This document shows, piece after piece, positions 11,861 to 23,800 of a stretch of 64,000 bases of DNA. The stretch comes from Larix kaempferi (lineage: Eukaryota; Streptophyta; Pinopsida; Pinales; Pinaceae), in the NCBI GenBank assembly GCA_027924585.1, contig BSBM01000636.1, forward strand, positions 3,736,001 through 3,800,000, given 5' to 3'. The notes under the pieces were generated by a model. The model was not told where the DNA came from. It did not search any database and worked only from the letters and a program-made list of their open reading frames with translations. Both the position numbers and the translations under genes were made by a program. Numbering within the stretch: the stretch's first letter is position 1; each line of letters starts with the position of its first letter.

Positions 11861-12035
11861 ATTTCTTAGTTAGTTGTTAGATCTGGCCTAGTTCTTTATA
11901 TGTGTTTGCTCATTCTTTCATTTCTTGCAAGTAATTTCTATTTTGCTAGTTCAAAGTTATTTCAAGTTTCCAATCATTTTGAGCTATCACATGCGTTCTT
12001 GATTATAATCTGCCTCTATCTTAATAAAGAACAAA

Positions 12036-12190
12036 GTATCTTGAACTTGAAATAACCCAAGTCAAGAGCACTCTCTGTCAGAGAGCATAGTAGTTGTTGC
12101 ATTTCCCTTGCATTAGGCATTTAGATTAATTAAAGTCTCTTGAACTTTGGTCTTAAGACTAAGTCAAGAGCGCTCTCTATCGGAGAGTTG
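12036..12190 (+). repeat. 103-bp duplication with a hairpin core
   Basis: TCTTGAACTT followed by AGTCAAGAGC(A/G)CTCTCT(G/A)TC(A/G)GAGAG occurs twice, about 103 bases apart. The core CTCTCTGTCAGAGAG can fold on itself. No coding content is seen. Confidence 0.6.
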
Positions 12191-13139
12191 AATTGTGTGC
12201 TTAAACAAACATTTAAAATTTTCCAACTCACACCCCATTAATTAATTTATATTGGTTGTTATCTGACACCCGTATGCTCTGCCAACCTGAAAGGGTTGGG
12301 CTAGTACTCAGAAAGGTGTTGGATTTTGTTAATCTCATAAGTGAAAATCTAATAAAAATTTACCCCAACAAACATGCCGACGTTAATCTTTTCGAGAAAT
12401 AATTTTAAGTGGGAGGCAAAGATTCCTAAACCTAGTGGTGCTGGAAGTGCCGTTGTTAGGTTCGGGGTAGTTAAGTCATTGGACACTTACCTTTTGCAAT
12501 CTGGATGGTTCCGACCTATCATCAGAGTGAATGCCACTGAAAGTATCACTTTCCGGACTTTTGCTTATCTCTTTGTTCTTAGCCTAATAATCAAGACCAC
12601 TAAAACCTTTTAATTTACCAAGATAATTTGCACAACGTTCTCACAAATAGTTACTAAGACTATATATTCAGCATCCCCCAGCACTACATTCAATCATTTT
12701 TTACTCCTTCACCCAATGGATAAGGCACTAGTCTTTTATATTCATATGCTTTAAATTTAAATTGAACAATTTGTTCATTGGAATTTATATATCTGTGGAT
12801 GCTTAAATTTATAAATCTTTGTATACTGCTAAATCTTGTCTCGCAACGTGGATTGCATTTTATCTCGTGTCTATTATAAGTTGTGGGTCTTTCATCATCA
12901 AGAAACTTCTAAACAACACCCATCCGTATCACCACACAATTAAAAAAAAAACATTAAAACACATTGAGCCATAGTAACTCTTTGTAGGGACTACCACCCT
13001 TGGATTCATTAGGAGTTAGCCTAAATGGAGGAGCTAGGATTTATGTGACAATACCTAGCTCATTGCTTGTCCCCAAGGCCACACTTCTCTCACTTGTAGT
13101 GAAGAGACAACTTTCGAAAGATTTCTGCTGCTGGTGTGC

Positions 13140-16104
13140 ATCTCGGCGGACAACAAGCCTTACAGTTGAAAAAGTTTTATAAGAAGGGTTTCCAATTATA
13201 TGCAGTTCATATATCATATTCATCAGAGAACAAAGGACCAAGGATAGAAGACTTCCAGTTGTAGCAAGAGTTTAAATATGTGTTTCCGAATAAAGTGTCG
13301 GGACTGCCACCAAAGAGAGATATTGATTTTACCATCGATCTTGTTCCAGGGACAACACCAATTTCCAAAGCTCCTTATAGAATGAGCACATCAGAATTGG
13401 TAGAGTTAAAGATGAATCTACAAGAATTAATGGACAAGAAGTATATCAGGCCAATTGTATCTCCTAGGGGAGCACCGGTGTTATTTGTCAATAACAGGGA
13501 TGGGACTTTAAGGTTGTGTATTGATTACAGGAAGCTAAATAAAGTGATAGTCAATAATAAGTACCCATTGCCAAGAATTGATGATTTGTTTGATCAAATG
13601 AAGTAAGCTAAAGTGTTTTCAAAGATTGACTTGAGGTTTGACTATCATCAAGTGAGGATAAAAGAAGAATACATTCACAAGACAACTTTTCGGACAAGAT
13701 ATGGCCATTATGAGTTCACAGTGGTGTCATTTGGTCCTACCAATGCACCTACTACATTCATGTGTCTCATGAATAGTGTCTTCATCAAGTATTTGGATAA
13801 GTTTGTGTTAATATTCTTGGGTGACATTCTTGTTTATTCAAAGAATGAAGAAGAGCATGATGAACATCTAAGAATGGTGTTGCAAGTTCTAGAGAACACC
13901 AATTGCATGCAAAGTTGAGCACGTGTGATTTATATCAAAGGAAGGTACAATATTTGGGTCATGCCATCTCAAAAGAAGGAATTGCAGTGGATCCAAAAAG
14001 CATTGAAGCCATAATGGATTGGCCTACTCCAAAGAATGTTATAGATGTTAGATATTTTATGGGTCTTGCAGGCTATTATAGAAGGTTCATTGAAAGATTC
14101 TCCAAGATAGATCATCCAATTACATCATTGCAAAGGAAGAATATCAAGTTTGTATGGTCTGAAAAATGTAAGAAAATATTTCAGCAGCTAAATAGGTTAC
14201 TTACTAATGCTCCTGTTTTGAATATTGCAGATCCAAAGAAGGATTTTGTAGTGTGCACATATCCTTGCATTAAAGGGATAGGTGGAGTGCTCATGCAAGA
14301 AGGATTTGTGATTTTCTATGAGTCAAGGAAATTAAAAGAGCATGAAAAGAATTATGCCATGCATGATTTATAATTAGCAGCCATAGTACATGCTCTCAAG
14401 ATGTGGAGACATTATTTGTTGGGAAGAAGATTCGAGCTTAGGGCATACCACATGAGCTTGAAGTATTTTTTTGACCAACCAAACTTGAATACTAGGCAAG
14501 CTAGATGGCTGGAATTTCTCTGTGAATTTGATTTTGAAATTAAGCATGTAAAAGGGAAAGAGAATAAGGTTGCAGATGCTCTTAGCAAAAAATTTCATGT
14601 TGCAGCATTATGTGCAAATCAGATTTAAAGACAAGAGCTCTTGAAGCCCAAACCAGTGATCAAACTTACCTTCAAATTAAAGAAAAATTGTAGCAGGGAA
14701 ATATAGATGAAAAGTGTGTAGGATATCAGCTTGGTGAAGATGATATTCTCCTTTATAAAGGTAGACTGTATATTCCAAATTGTGCAGATTTAAAGAAGCT
14801 AGTGATGGATGAAATATATCAAATGCCATTCTCTGGACATCCAGGATATCAAAAGACAATAACAACAGCAAGAAAGAAATACTTTTGGCATGGGATGAAG
14901 AAGGACATAACAAAATACATTTTTAGGTGTCAAAAATGTCAACAAGTTAAGGCAGAACATCAACATCCAGTGGGATTATTGTAGCCTTTTCCCATTATAG
15001 AATGGAAGTAGGAAGTAATCTCTATGGATTTTATAACAGGTTTTCCAATGACAGTGAGGAAACATGATTCAATTATGGTAGTGGTGGACAAGCTATCAAA
15101 GGTAGCTCACTTTATTCTAGTCAAGTCCACTCATAAGACAAGTGACACAGCAAATATTTTCATGAAGGAGATATTCAGATTGCATGGATTTCCCAACACA
15201 ATAATTTCAGATCGAGATGTAAAGTTCACATCCAATTTTTGGAAGGGATTATTTCAGGAATTGGGAACTCAACTGAATATTAGTACAGCATATCATCCTC
15301 AAACAGATGGCCAAATTGAGAAGGTGAATCAGGTTCTTGAAGACATGCTGAGAATGTATGTGATGGATAAACCATCCAAGTGGGAAGATTACCTACACTT
15401 GGTAGAATTTGCATACAATAATGGACATCAAACATCATTGGGAATGAGTCCATTTGAGGCATTGTATGGCAAAGGATGCAGGACTCTAGTGAATTGGGAT
15501 AGTCCAGTGAACAGGGTAGTGCTTGGGCCAGATATGATCAAGAAAGTGGAACAAGAAATTGTTGAGATCAGGAAGAATTTAAAGGCAGCTCAGGAAAGGA
15601 AAATGAGTTATGCAGATTTGAAAAGAGTGCATAAAGAATTTAAGATTGGGGATCATGTTTATTTGAGAGTAAAACCAAGGAAAATTTCCCTAAAGTTAGG
15701 AAGTTGTGCCAAGATGGCACCAAGATATTGTGGGCCATTTGAAGTCCTTGATAGGATAGGGCCAGTTGCTGACAATTGCATTGCCTGCTAACATGAGAGA
15801 TCATAATGTTTTCCATGTTTTTTTGCTTAAGAAGTATGTACATGATCCTAATCACATGATTGATTGGAATGTGATACAAGTGGAACCCAAGGGAGAGTTC
15901 CAATTGGAGCCTATGCGCATCCTTGACAAGAAGGTCATATTGCTCCAGAACGGAGTCATTGGATAGGTAAAGGTGCAATGGAAGCACCTTAGTCCCAATG
16001 AGGCCACATGGGAGCTGGAGGATGCCATGAGAGAGACATTCCCATTTTTGTTCAGTTTTGAGAACACTAAGGACGGTGTTGTTCTAAGGGGGAGGGGAAT
16101 GTAA
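13140..16104 (+). pseudogene. Chromovirus pol: RT, RNaseH, integrase, chromodomain
   Basis: The RT N-terminus is readable from about 13160 (LQLKKFYKKG), then the conserved RT frame from 13280 ([17 protein letters not shown]). Stops lie at 13604, 14371, 14626 and 15964, with frameshifts near 13895, between 14630 and 14800, and near 15770. The RT catalytic FxDD reads FLGD at 13814-13825, so one catalytic Asp is lost. RNaseH follows (VVCTYPC in place of the usual Asp-bearing motif), then an HHCC integrase zinc finger (14820-14960). The integrase core keeps Asp, Asp and Glu (MDFITGF, ISDRDVKF, GQIEKVNQ). A chromodomain-like tail includes VKVQWKHLSPNEATWE. The pol stop TAA at 16102-16104 lies just inside the 3' LTR. 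Confidence 0.88.
16086..16099 (+). other. Chromovirus polypurine tract
   Basis: AAGGGGGAGGGGAA directly precedes the TG of the 3' LTR. Confidence 0.85.
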
Positions 16105-19100
16105 TACCCCCATTTTGACCCTTAGGATATATTGGCTTTTAATGTAAATATTGTATACATGTGATGTATGTTTTCCTAGCGTGCATTTCAAGTCCAAGGC
16201 CACGCTAGTAGATGCTCAGTTTTATTTAAATGACAAATAATTTGATATTATGTTATCCATGTGCTATTAAGCCATGGAAAATTATAAAATGATGTAAATA
16301 TTAATATTACAATAAAATACCCAAAACTGGGTATGGATGCAACTAATAAGAGGGGGCCATGTGTATCCACTAGGAAGCGGTGAGGGGGTTGTGGGATTGA
16401 ACCCCATGCTTCCAAATGTCATCTTGAGAACTCATTTGACTTCCCTTGCTGACAATTAATTCTGTTGTATGGAAGTAGTTGAGGAAATCAATCCATGGAT
16501 TTAATGGAGCATGAGTAGCCCAGAAATTCATATGGCAGAGTATGGGGTCTATTTCCTTGACCCACAAGTCACTCTAACTAATGGGAGGACGTTTTCCCTC
16601 ATCTCCATTCCATTGTTGATCATCTATGCATCATTTTTCATCCATTACACATGCCCAACAGTGAGAAAAACCAGAAATCGCAACTCTGAAGGAAGCCACG
16701 TTTTGAAGTGCCAAAAACGCCCATAAATTTGTGTGGACAGTGAAATCCAACGGGGGATCCATAGACCTGAACCTTAGGGCGAATTTGAGAGTGTTAGATG
16801 CCCAAAAATCCATAGGAAAACCCAGATTTGGAAGCCCGAAAGGCCAATGACGAGACATAGTCATTTGGCCATAGAATTGAGAAAATCCAAGCGCGAATGA
16901 CAGAGTGGAAGAGAGAATAGAGGTTGGATCTGTTTGATAAACCCAGTGAATGCTATAACCTCAAGGAATGGGACCTTCCTTGTGTTGGGTGTGGTAGGTA
17001 TTGTGGGTGCCAAGGATGTTTGGATTTAGTTTGAGATATCTGTAGTTCTGTGGTTGAGCTCACTGGCTTAGCATCCTCCTCCTTTGTCTCTTGGCATGCT
17101 TGATAAACCCAACTGTGCACTGGCTTAGCATGATTGTTTCTGTGAAACCATGGGTGTGAGTGAGCCTGTTTAGTTCCTCCTTAGTGGATACATAACCCAG
17201 CTCGGGGGTGGTTTCTTAGATGAAAGAATATATGTTGGACAGATACCTATGGTTGGGTGGAACGTTGCTCTCACATAGCTAGTTGCTTGGACAAATTCAT
17301 CTTAAAGATAAGTGTTCTCTGTGGTTTAAATTATGTCCATTTTGTGTTCTGAATGTTTAATCATTCATGTTAATTGAATGAAATGATCATCTTAAGTTAG
17401 TCAGCATAAATCCTGTACATAACATGAGAAGGGGATTAATTCTTTGTATGTTGTTTCATCGTTCTGCCTAGGAGAAATATGCTGATGCATTCCATTCCAT
17501 GTGTGTGTTATTATGTTTTAATTCCACTGTGTATATTTTCATTATGCATTGCACACACATTTATATGGTTTGTATTTCATCATATAGCTTTGGGGGAGAA
17601 ATAGACACCCCCATCCCATTTTGTTGTGTTCATGTTCCCTTTGTGGGTCGGGATGATGTGAGGGAACGTGACAAAGTTATATTAGGTCCTGGTTGGACTT
17701 GGGGGCGCATAAGTGGACATGTAGGGTCCAAATGAGAGAATATTCCTCCTTTAAACATGGATCCATCCCCAAATTCGAGTTGGAAGGGAAGAGGTAACAT
17801 TCATGAAGGAAGAGGAAGAGTCGTAGGGCTATACATAGGCAATGATAGATTCTATGACAACTATGACAAGCATTATGACACTTATGAAAGATTCTATGAC
17901 ACCTACGACAATGTAAGAGTTAAAAATAGACCAAGAGGGCACATGATAGGAGTTACACATCTCCAAAGCATCCAAAATATTCCCCAATTCAAATTCATGG
18001 AGGAGTTGGAGACAAAAGATGAGACAAGTGTCATGTGGGGCCAATGAAGGGTCATAACTCCCACTAATTCGAATTTCATGAGTAATTAGGAGATAATTTG
18101 AGTTCTAAGGAGGTAAATGAGTCAACTAAAGTTATTAAAAGGAGGCCAAGTTGAAATGGAGCAGCTTTTGGTCATTTTTCATTTGCATCTTTGCAATTTT
18201 GGAGAGATTCAAGCTTGTCCTTGCATGGTGGATGTTCATCATCCCTGCCTTAGAACCAATTTCGAGGGTGCAAGATTCCCATCCAAGTTGGTTGATGGAG
18301 AGGACATTCATACCTCTCAACATAGCTTCATGGAGATGTTTTGATGCAGGTTCAACCCCCATCTGAGATCGATTTCATATTCTCTCATTCTTCTCTATTC
18401 TCATTCTATTATCTTTCTCTCAATGTTCATGTAAAGTGAGATAGCGCACTCTTTGTTGCATACAGATAATGGAAGGTTTTTGTTTCGACATTATGAACTT
18501 GTTAATGGATGCATACATCTGTAATGGATAGATCATGAGAGCCACAACTCTAAATACTAAGCACTTCATGTACTATTTCTCCAAGTAACATTGATATTCA
18601 AGCTAGTTTCCTCTTTCTCTCAATGTCATGTAAAAGTGTGATGGCGCACTTCTTGTTGCATCTAGCTAATGGAGGATCTATATTTAGACGTTATGGACAT
18701 GTTAGATGCTGAATAACTCTGTAATGGAAATATAATGAGATCCAAATCTCCAAATACCAAGTACTTCATGTGACATTTCCAATTAAAACTAAGATTCGAG
18801 CCATTTCCCTCATAGTATTTTCATCCGGGTGATTTTGGTATTGCACCTGTTTTATATCAGATATTTTGGAGATTTTTGTCTATGTTATGAGTTTAACATG
18901 GAGTTAAATTTATGTCCCAAATAATGTATGCAGACCCCTAAAGTGTTACTATAGTTTGTGACATAAATTCAAGATCCCTTGTTTACCATATTCAACCAAA
19001 TTATATACTCTAGAAGCTGATGTCCTTTGGGATACCTATTAGACCCTAAAACTTGATATGATGATGAAACAATGTTTTACTTGATTTAATTTAACATATT

Positions 19101-19412
19101 CAAGACTCATATTAAAATTTTTGGAGGGTCGTACAACATTTGGGAAGCCAAAAGAGTCATCTACCTTGGGGGTTTTAACATCGATTTTCCTAGTATTTTT
19201 CCTTTCATTATCTAGTTGTAAATGAAAGTTGCTGAAGTATTTTAAAAGTATAGAAGAATCTAATAGCTACATTAGTGTGTCCTAATACACTTCAATCCAT
19301 TCCATACATACTTCAAAACCATTTGGTATCATTTGGGAAATTCTGGGGTTTCACTAGTCCAAGGTTCAAAAATTGGCCAAATTGGGTAAACTTCCAAATT
19401 AGGGATATTACA
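16100..19412 (+). repeat. Chromovirus 3' LTR, 3.3 kb
   Basis: The LTR opens TGTAATACCCC after the purine tract and closes GGGATATTACA at 19402-19412, near inverse complements of each other. DNA to the right belongs to a different gypsy family, supporting this end. It contains short degenerate TATGACA repeats at about 17855-17915 and a roughly 200-bp duplication at 18.4-18.8 kb. No gene is recognisable inside. The short open frames here lack support. Confidence 0.75.
18413..18811 (+). repeat. About 200-bp tandem duplication inside the chromovirus LTR
   Basis: TTTCTCTCAATG...CATGTAAA...GCGCACT...TTGTTGCAT recurs about 201 bases apart (about 18413-18611 and 18613-18811). Each copy ends near AAATAC(T/C)AAG.ACTTCATGT. 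The copies are well diverged. Confidence 0.8.
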
Positions 19413-19539
19413 TAAACCATAAAAATGTGTAATTTGCATCACATCATGATACATACTAGGGTTCATCATATCACAAATAAGTATCGCCATCGATCCCCTC
19501 AAAGTCTAAGCCATCCTCAAGCTTCCCCCACCGAAAACA

Positions 19540-21378
19540 TGAAAGCAGTTGCAAAGCATTCAAGGCAATAGAAACTCCCTTTATCATTTTGTCCCAAATT
19601 ACGCTACAAAAGTGCATGGATTCCTATGTCTTATCAATAAAGTCGTCCCATTTTGGTGGGATGACCATGCACAAATGTCTTTTGAGGTACTCAAAAAGGC
19701 TTTGACATCAACTCCTCTTATCTCCCCTCCTGACTTTGAAAAATATTTTATCCTTTATGTTTCAATTTCATCATGTTCAGTGATCCTCTCAGTGCAAAAA
19801 TTATAGCCACAGTGAGAAATTAGAATTGGTTGTGATCCTCTCGGTGCAAAAATTGCGACATTACATCTTTCCATGTAAAACCACAGTAATTGCAAACTCG
19901 AATCCAATGTAGTACATATTAAGCCGATGAGTTATCAATGGTAAGTTCGCTCATTGGATAATCATTCTTCGTGAATTTGATCTAGAGTTTGTAAAACCTG
20001 AAAGCAAAAAAGTTTTGTCCCTTGCTGAGCTAATTAGTTTTCTTCCAACTGTTGCAGTGGGATCCCCGTCAACGACTAATTACCATACGAGCACTTACTT
20101 GCATTTAATGTCAAATATCCGTGGTACAAAGATGTTCTCACATACTTTCACACACATAAATTCACTTCTCATCTCTCACGTGATGGTTGTTGACGTATTC
20201 GTCACCAAGATCCTCGTTATCTCCTCTTAGGAGACATTTTCTATCGATGTGGGTATGACACCATTATATGGAGATGCTTATCTCATGATAAAGCTACGCA
20301 AGTCATTAATGATTGCCACAAAAACACATGTGGAAACCACTTATTAGGATTGTTCACTGCCCAAAAATTATTCATGCCATCTACTTTTGGCCCTCACTCT
20401 TCAAATATTGCATCCACATCTTCAAATGGTGTGGAAACTGTCAAACCTTCTCTAACAAAACTAGGGCCTCTCCCGCTCCTTTGCATCCAATCATCACTTC
20501 CAGTTCCTTTTGCAAGTAGGGAATCAAGTTCATGGAATGTCGACGTACATCATCTCAAGGCCATGAATATATTGTCATTGTCATCAATTACTTCACCAAA
20601 TGGGCTAAGTTAATTCCTATTTTTAATAACACCAATGCCGCAACTGTTAGGTTTTTCTTTAACCACATCATCACACAATTTGGCGTACCCAAACAATTGG
20701 TCTTTGACAATGGAACACTTTTCCAAAATAAGGTTTTCCAAGAGTTATCATCCTTACTTGGGTTCAAACATGCATTTTCTACCCCTTACTATCTGCAAGC
20801 CAATGGGCAGGCCGAGACAATCAATAAAGTCCTTAAAACCATGCTCCAATGGACAGTCAACAAAAACAAAACCAATTAGAATCACTTGCTATTTTTGACA
20901 CTATGGGAATATAGGAACTTTGTTAATACTGCAACGGGATTTACTCCTTTCCACCTCATTCATGGTGTTGGGGCAATCCTACCCATTGAGTGCCAAATCC
21001 CTACTCTCCAAATTGACATGGAATTACTACCCGATATGCCTAAATTAAAACAACGATTTCTCACTTTCGAACACTTAGATGAGAAACTTCATGATTCATT
21101 ACAACAAAATGAAACCATGAAGCAACAAACTAAATCCCATTACGATCACCATGTTTTTTCTCGCATCTTTTGCGAAGGAGAACTAATTCTTTTTTTCAAC
21201 GCCCAAAAAGACAACAAACTATGTCCTGGTAAGTTTGTCCCAATGTAGAAAGTCCCTTACATTGTCAAACAATGCCTACCCAAAGGATCATACCTGATGG
21301 ATTATTGCAAAGGAGGCCTTCTAAACAACCCTATCAATGGGTTGTATCTGAAGAAATTATTCCCAAAGTTGCAAGTCT
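19540..21378 (+). pseudogene. Tat/Athila-type gypsy pol remnant (RT end, RNaseH, integrase)
   Basis: The visible order is the end of RT and RNaseH (SFEVLKKALTSTPLISPPDFEKYFILY; LRHYIF...WIIILREFDLEF...SLAELIS), an integrase zinc finger (CHKNTCGNHLLG...CGNCQ, about 20230-20450) and an integrase core (about 20520-20930). A C-terminal domain ends near 21378. Several stops and frameshifts break it. In the core, the first catalytic Asp position before YFTKW reads Asn. The second Asp (FDNGTLF) and the Glu (GQAETIN) remain. Only about 180 bases separate RNaseH from integrase, so no archaeal-type RNaseH lies there. The chromovirus LTR ends just upstream, so that element probably inserted into this one. 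Confidence 0.8.
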
Positions 21379-22438
21379 AAGATACCCACACAGATGCGTG
21401 AACATCTATTGTTAGATAAGTCGCACTGATTACTAGCACCTCCAACCATGTGTTAGTTTCCACAAAACCATTACAAACTAGATGAATTTCCACTCACCAC
21501 TACATTCTCTCTTTCACTATGAATTTCCACTCACCACTACATTCTCTCTTTCACTAAACACACTATAAATCACATACTTTTTTATTCATTTACTCTTTTC
21601 TTGTTTTGAACACTGTGACTGATCCAAATTTGTTTACTTTGCAGATGACTACCAATATAAATTGTTATGTCGGTTTTTCTAATAGTGTGAGTCGTTGGTC
21701 AAAGAATCTTGCATCTGCCACTTGGGACATCTATACCTTGACGCACAGAATCACCACATAGGTGGATCATGCCTCAATCCCGCCATTGGTAACCAAGTAG
21801 AGTACAATGTCGTCATTGGATTATTGGTCGATGCCATCCATATTGTTATTCGTTGTTTTCATGTCCAACTTGATTCTTAGCTCCTCGTAGTAAAATTTAA
21901 CAATGTATTTTGGGTATGTAATCCATGCCTCTTTTGAAAATTCCTATGAATGTGGCTCTTGGTCTGTCAGTTTGAATCCATCACATGCATACATGTTCCC
22001 AAGAGTTCTAATGCATTTGTAAATCATATTGTTAATGAAGTACTAGATTAGCACTTATTAAATTAACAAACCATCTGATCAATCAAAGAAAATATAAGTT
22101 ATGATTATACAACACATAATTCTATCAAACTGGGTTGGTCTATCATACATACACAAAACGATGCCTATCATTGTATGGATAGTAGTTAAAACCAAACCAT
22201 ACTTACACTATGACCCTTTTTTGAAAGGAGTTGAAATGTGCACGTAGGGGAGAGTATTCACGAGATCATTGTGTAATACATCAACTAAAAACATACACAT
22301 ACATCATCCAAACATACAAAAAAAATTCATAAACTAAGAACGACCACAAAATGGTCTGTGTGTGCGTGTATCGTCTTTAGTGTATAATGTACATCAATTG
22401 CATTGGTCGTACATAAAAAAATTATCGTATGGGATACA
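21379..22438. other. No recognisable gene; one perfect 37-bp tandem duplication
   Basis: Probably the decayed tail of the Tat/Athila remnant. The only clear structure is a 37-bp unit (TGAATTTCCACTCACCAC...) present twice without mismatch at 21483-21519 and 21520-21556. I see no LTR ends. Confidence 0.5.
21483..21556. repeat. Perfect 37-bp tandem duplication
   Basis: Two identical 37-bp units. The perfect match inside otherwise decayed DNA implies a recent slippage event. Confidence 0.9.
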
Positions 22439-22439
22439 T

Positions 22440-23800
22440 CAAAAACTTTCCTCCCATAAGCCATATCCATATATATACAAAATGGGGCTCATCATCCCAT
22501 AAAAAAATGAGCTTGATTCAAACATCATGGTGCACCTCTTGCTGGTGGAAGAGGTGGCCCAAGAATAGCTAATGGGTGCACCACCTTCATGGGAGGTATT
22601 GTTGGTATTGTCGCTAATGTTGGTGCTAGTGGTGGCGGACCCTATGCTGCTTCTCTTGATCGATGTACTACAACAACAATACGACACATCAATGTGTGCC
22701 ACCTCAGTCCCAAACCTGCTTGAAGATGCAAATAGGGTGCTCATCATCCAAGTATGCGAACCCACGTTCATTGACCCCATCCACCACTCAGGGCCAACTC
22801 CCCTCGTCGGTCCAACTCCACTTGTTGGGACTGAACCACCTATTGGTTTATCCCCCTCTTGATGGTACCGACACCAAGGACTCTCCTGTGTATGGGGGGA
22901 CTTCAGTTTCCATAGCCACCCCGGGAGGCCTCACAAGTCCAATATCTACACCAAATAAAACAAACATAACAAACCATGAGCCTCATATATACATAACCAT
23001 CCACGACATGCATATGTGTACTTGGAACCATAAAATGTATATAACACGAAAATATATACTCACCTAGGGTGCCCCACCCCTCATAACCAGGTGGGGGAAA
23101 ATTTGGATCATTGCGGTAATCCATCCCACTCCAAGGACACCACTCGATGTCCCTGATCCTTTTTCGTCATACCAATAGATAGTGAAGAATGAACACTTTC
23201 CCCACCTATCACCACCTACCCTAGAGATCACTGTCCCCCGGAAAACCATTTGTGGCTCCCTCGTCTCCTCAACGACACCACCACAACCAGATGGAGAGAT
23301 GGAATATAATTGAAGAAATAGGAACATAGGGCACTCCCATAGAATAACATTCCATGCCCCTCAACAGTGACCTTAATAATTTAGGAACACATGTTGACCA
23401 ACATGCATGCCTAGGAAAATCAAGCCCCTCCCAACATGTTCTCCACCAGAAGGAGTTGACTGTAAGATATACAATGGGTTACTAATATCCCCAATACCAT
23501 GATAATTAAATTTTCAACCACTATCATAGCGGGATCCACCAATAATCTCACAAGGATGCCCCATCCTTCTTTTCCCCTGCCATCCCACGACAATACTAGG
23601 TAATCAACTGATCACCTATCCGCTGACCCCCAAGGTAAGGGTGGGTCTCTTCTCAGATCCCATACATGCGTAAAATTTTCAAAACATAGGTCTCTTGGCG
23701 CTCGAGAGTCAACCTCTCATTGCCAACAATAAAACAACCTTGCTGGTGATCCCACATACCCAACATCTCTCTCATGAGGTTTTCACTCGACCTCATCATT
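22440..23800 (-). pseudogene. Spliced pseudogene, possibly plant mobile domain (PMD)-like
   Basis: On the minus strand from about 23797 a frame reads ENLMREMLGMWDHQQGCF.VG, which resembles the start of plant mobile domain proteins found in hosts and in some DNA transposons. Stops and frameshifts follow. A later conserved-looking block (FRGTVISRVGGDRWG...WYDEK; then, shifted, IEWCPWSGMDYRNDPNFPPPGYEGWGTL) ends at a donor GTGAGT (intron 22946-23063, acceptor GGTGTAG). The joined frame continues DIGLVRPPGVAMETEV and, after a one-base shift near 22858, into a Ser/Thr-rich tail to about 22440. The family call is tentative. The intron and coding character are better supported. Confidence 0.45.
22946..23063 (-). 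other. Probable intron of the minus-strand pseudogene
   Basis: Minus-strand GTGAGT donor and GTGTAG acceptor, 118 nt. Removing it keeps the frame open across the junction (WGTL-DIGLV). Confidence 0.5.

Larger units (their letters stand above)
8711..13050 (+). mobile_element. Unresolved LTR-like insertion between protease and RT
   Basis: Nothing here resembles gypsy pol, although flanking sequence would join protease to RT. TATAAGTAG at 9997-10005 and AATAAA at 10090-10095 are spaced like an LTR promoter and polyadenylation signal. Two long direct repeats lie at 10.5 and 11.7 kb. I could not find matching LTR ends or a target duplication. A candidate LTR start is TGATGTAT at about 9048. No transposition protein is visible, so a solo LTR plus leader or a non-autonomous element is possible. 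Confidence 0.4.
101..19412 (+). mobile_element. Degenerate Ty3/gypsy chromovirus (Tekay-like), nested host of other insertions
   Basis: Gag, protease, RT-RNaseH, integrase and a C-terminal chromodomain-like segment occur in order on the plus strand, followed by a purine tract and a 3.3-kb LTR. The element is split by the copia element (1338-8120) and by unresolved LTR-like DNA (about 8.7-13.1 kb). A PBS-like TGGTAGCAGAGG at 101-112 matches 10 of 12 positions of the initiator-Met PBS. The 100 bases before it do not match the end of the 3' LTR, so the 5' LTR is missing from the window or the left part comes from a related copy. The Tekay assignment rests on the chromodomain, the initiator-Met-type PBS and the long LTR. 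Confidence 0.7.

Noticed and set aside
12700-12760. Box A-like AATGGATAAGGCAC near 12718
   Set aside because: No box B at the expected distance, so neither a tRNA nor a SINE can be supported.
16370-16420. tRNA-like T-arm (GGGGTTCAATCCC on the minus strand) with flanking GGAAGC/GCTTCC
   Set aside because: No D arm, anticodon arm or acceptor stem of proper length can be drawn; it is a short hairpin within the chromovirus LTR.
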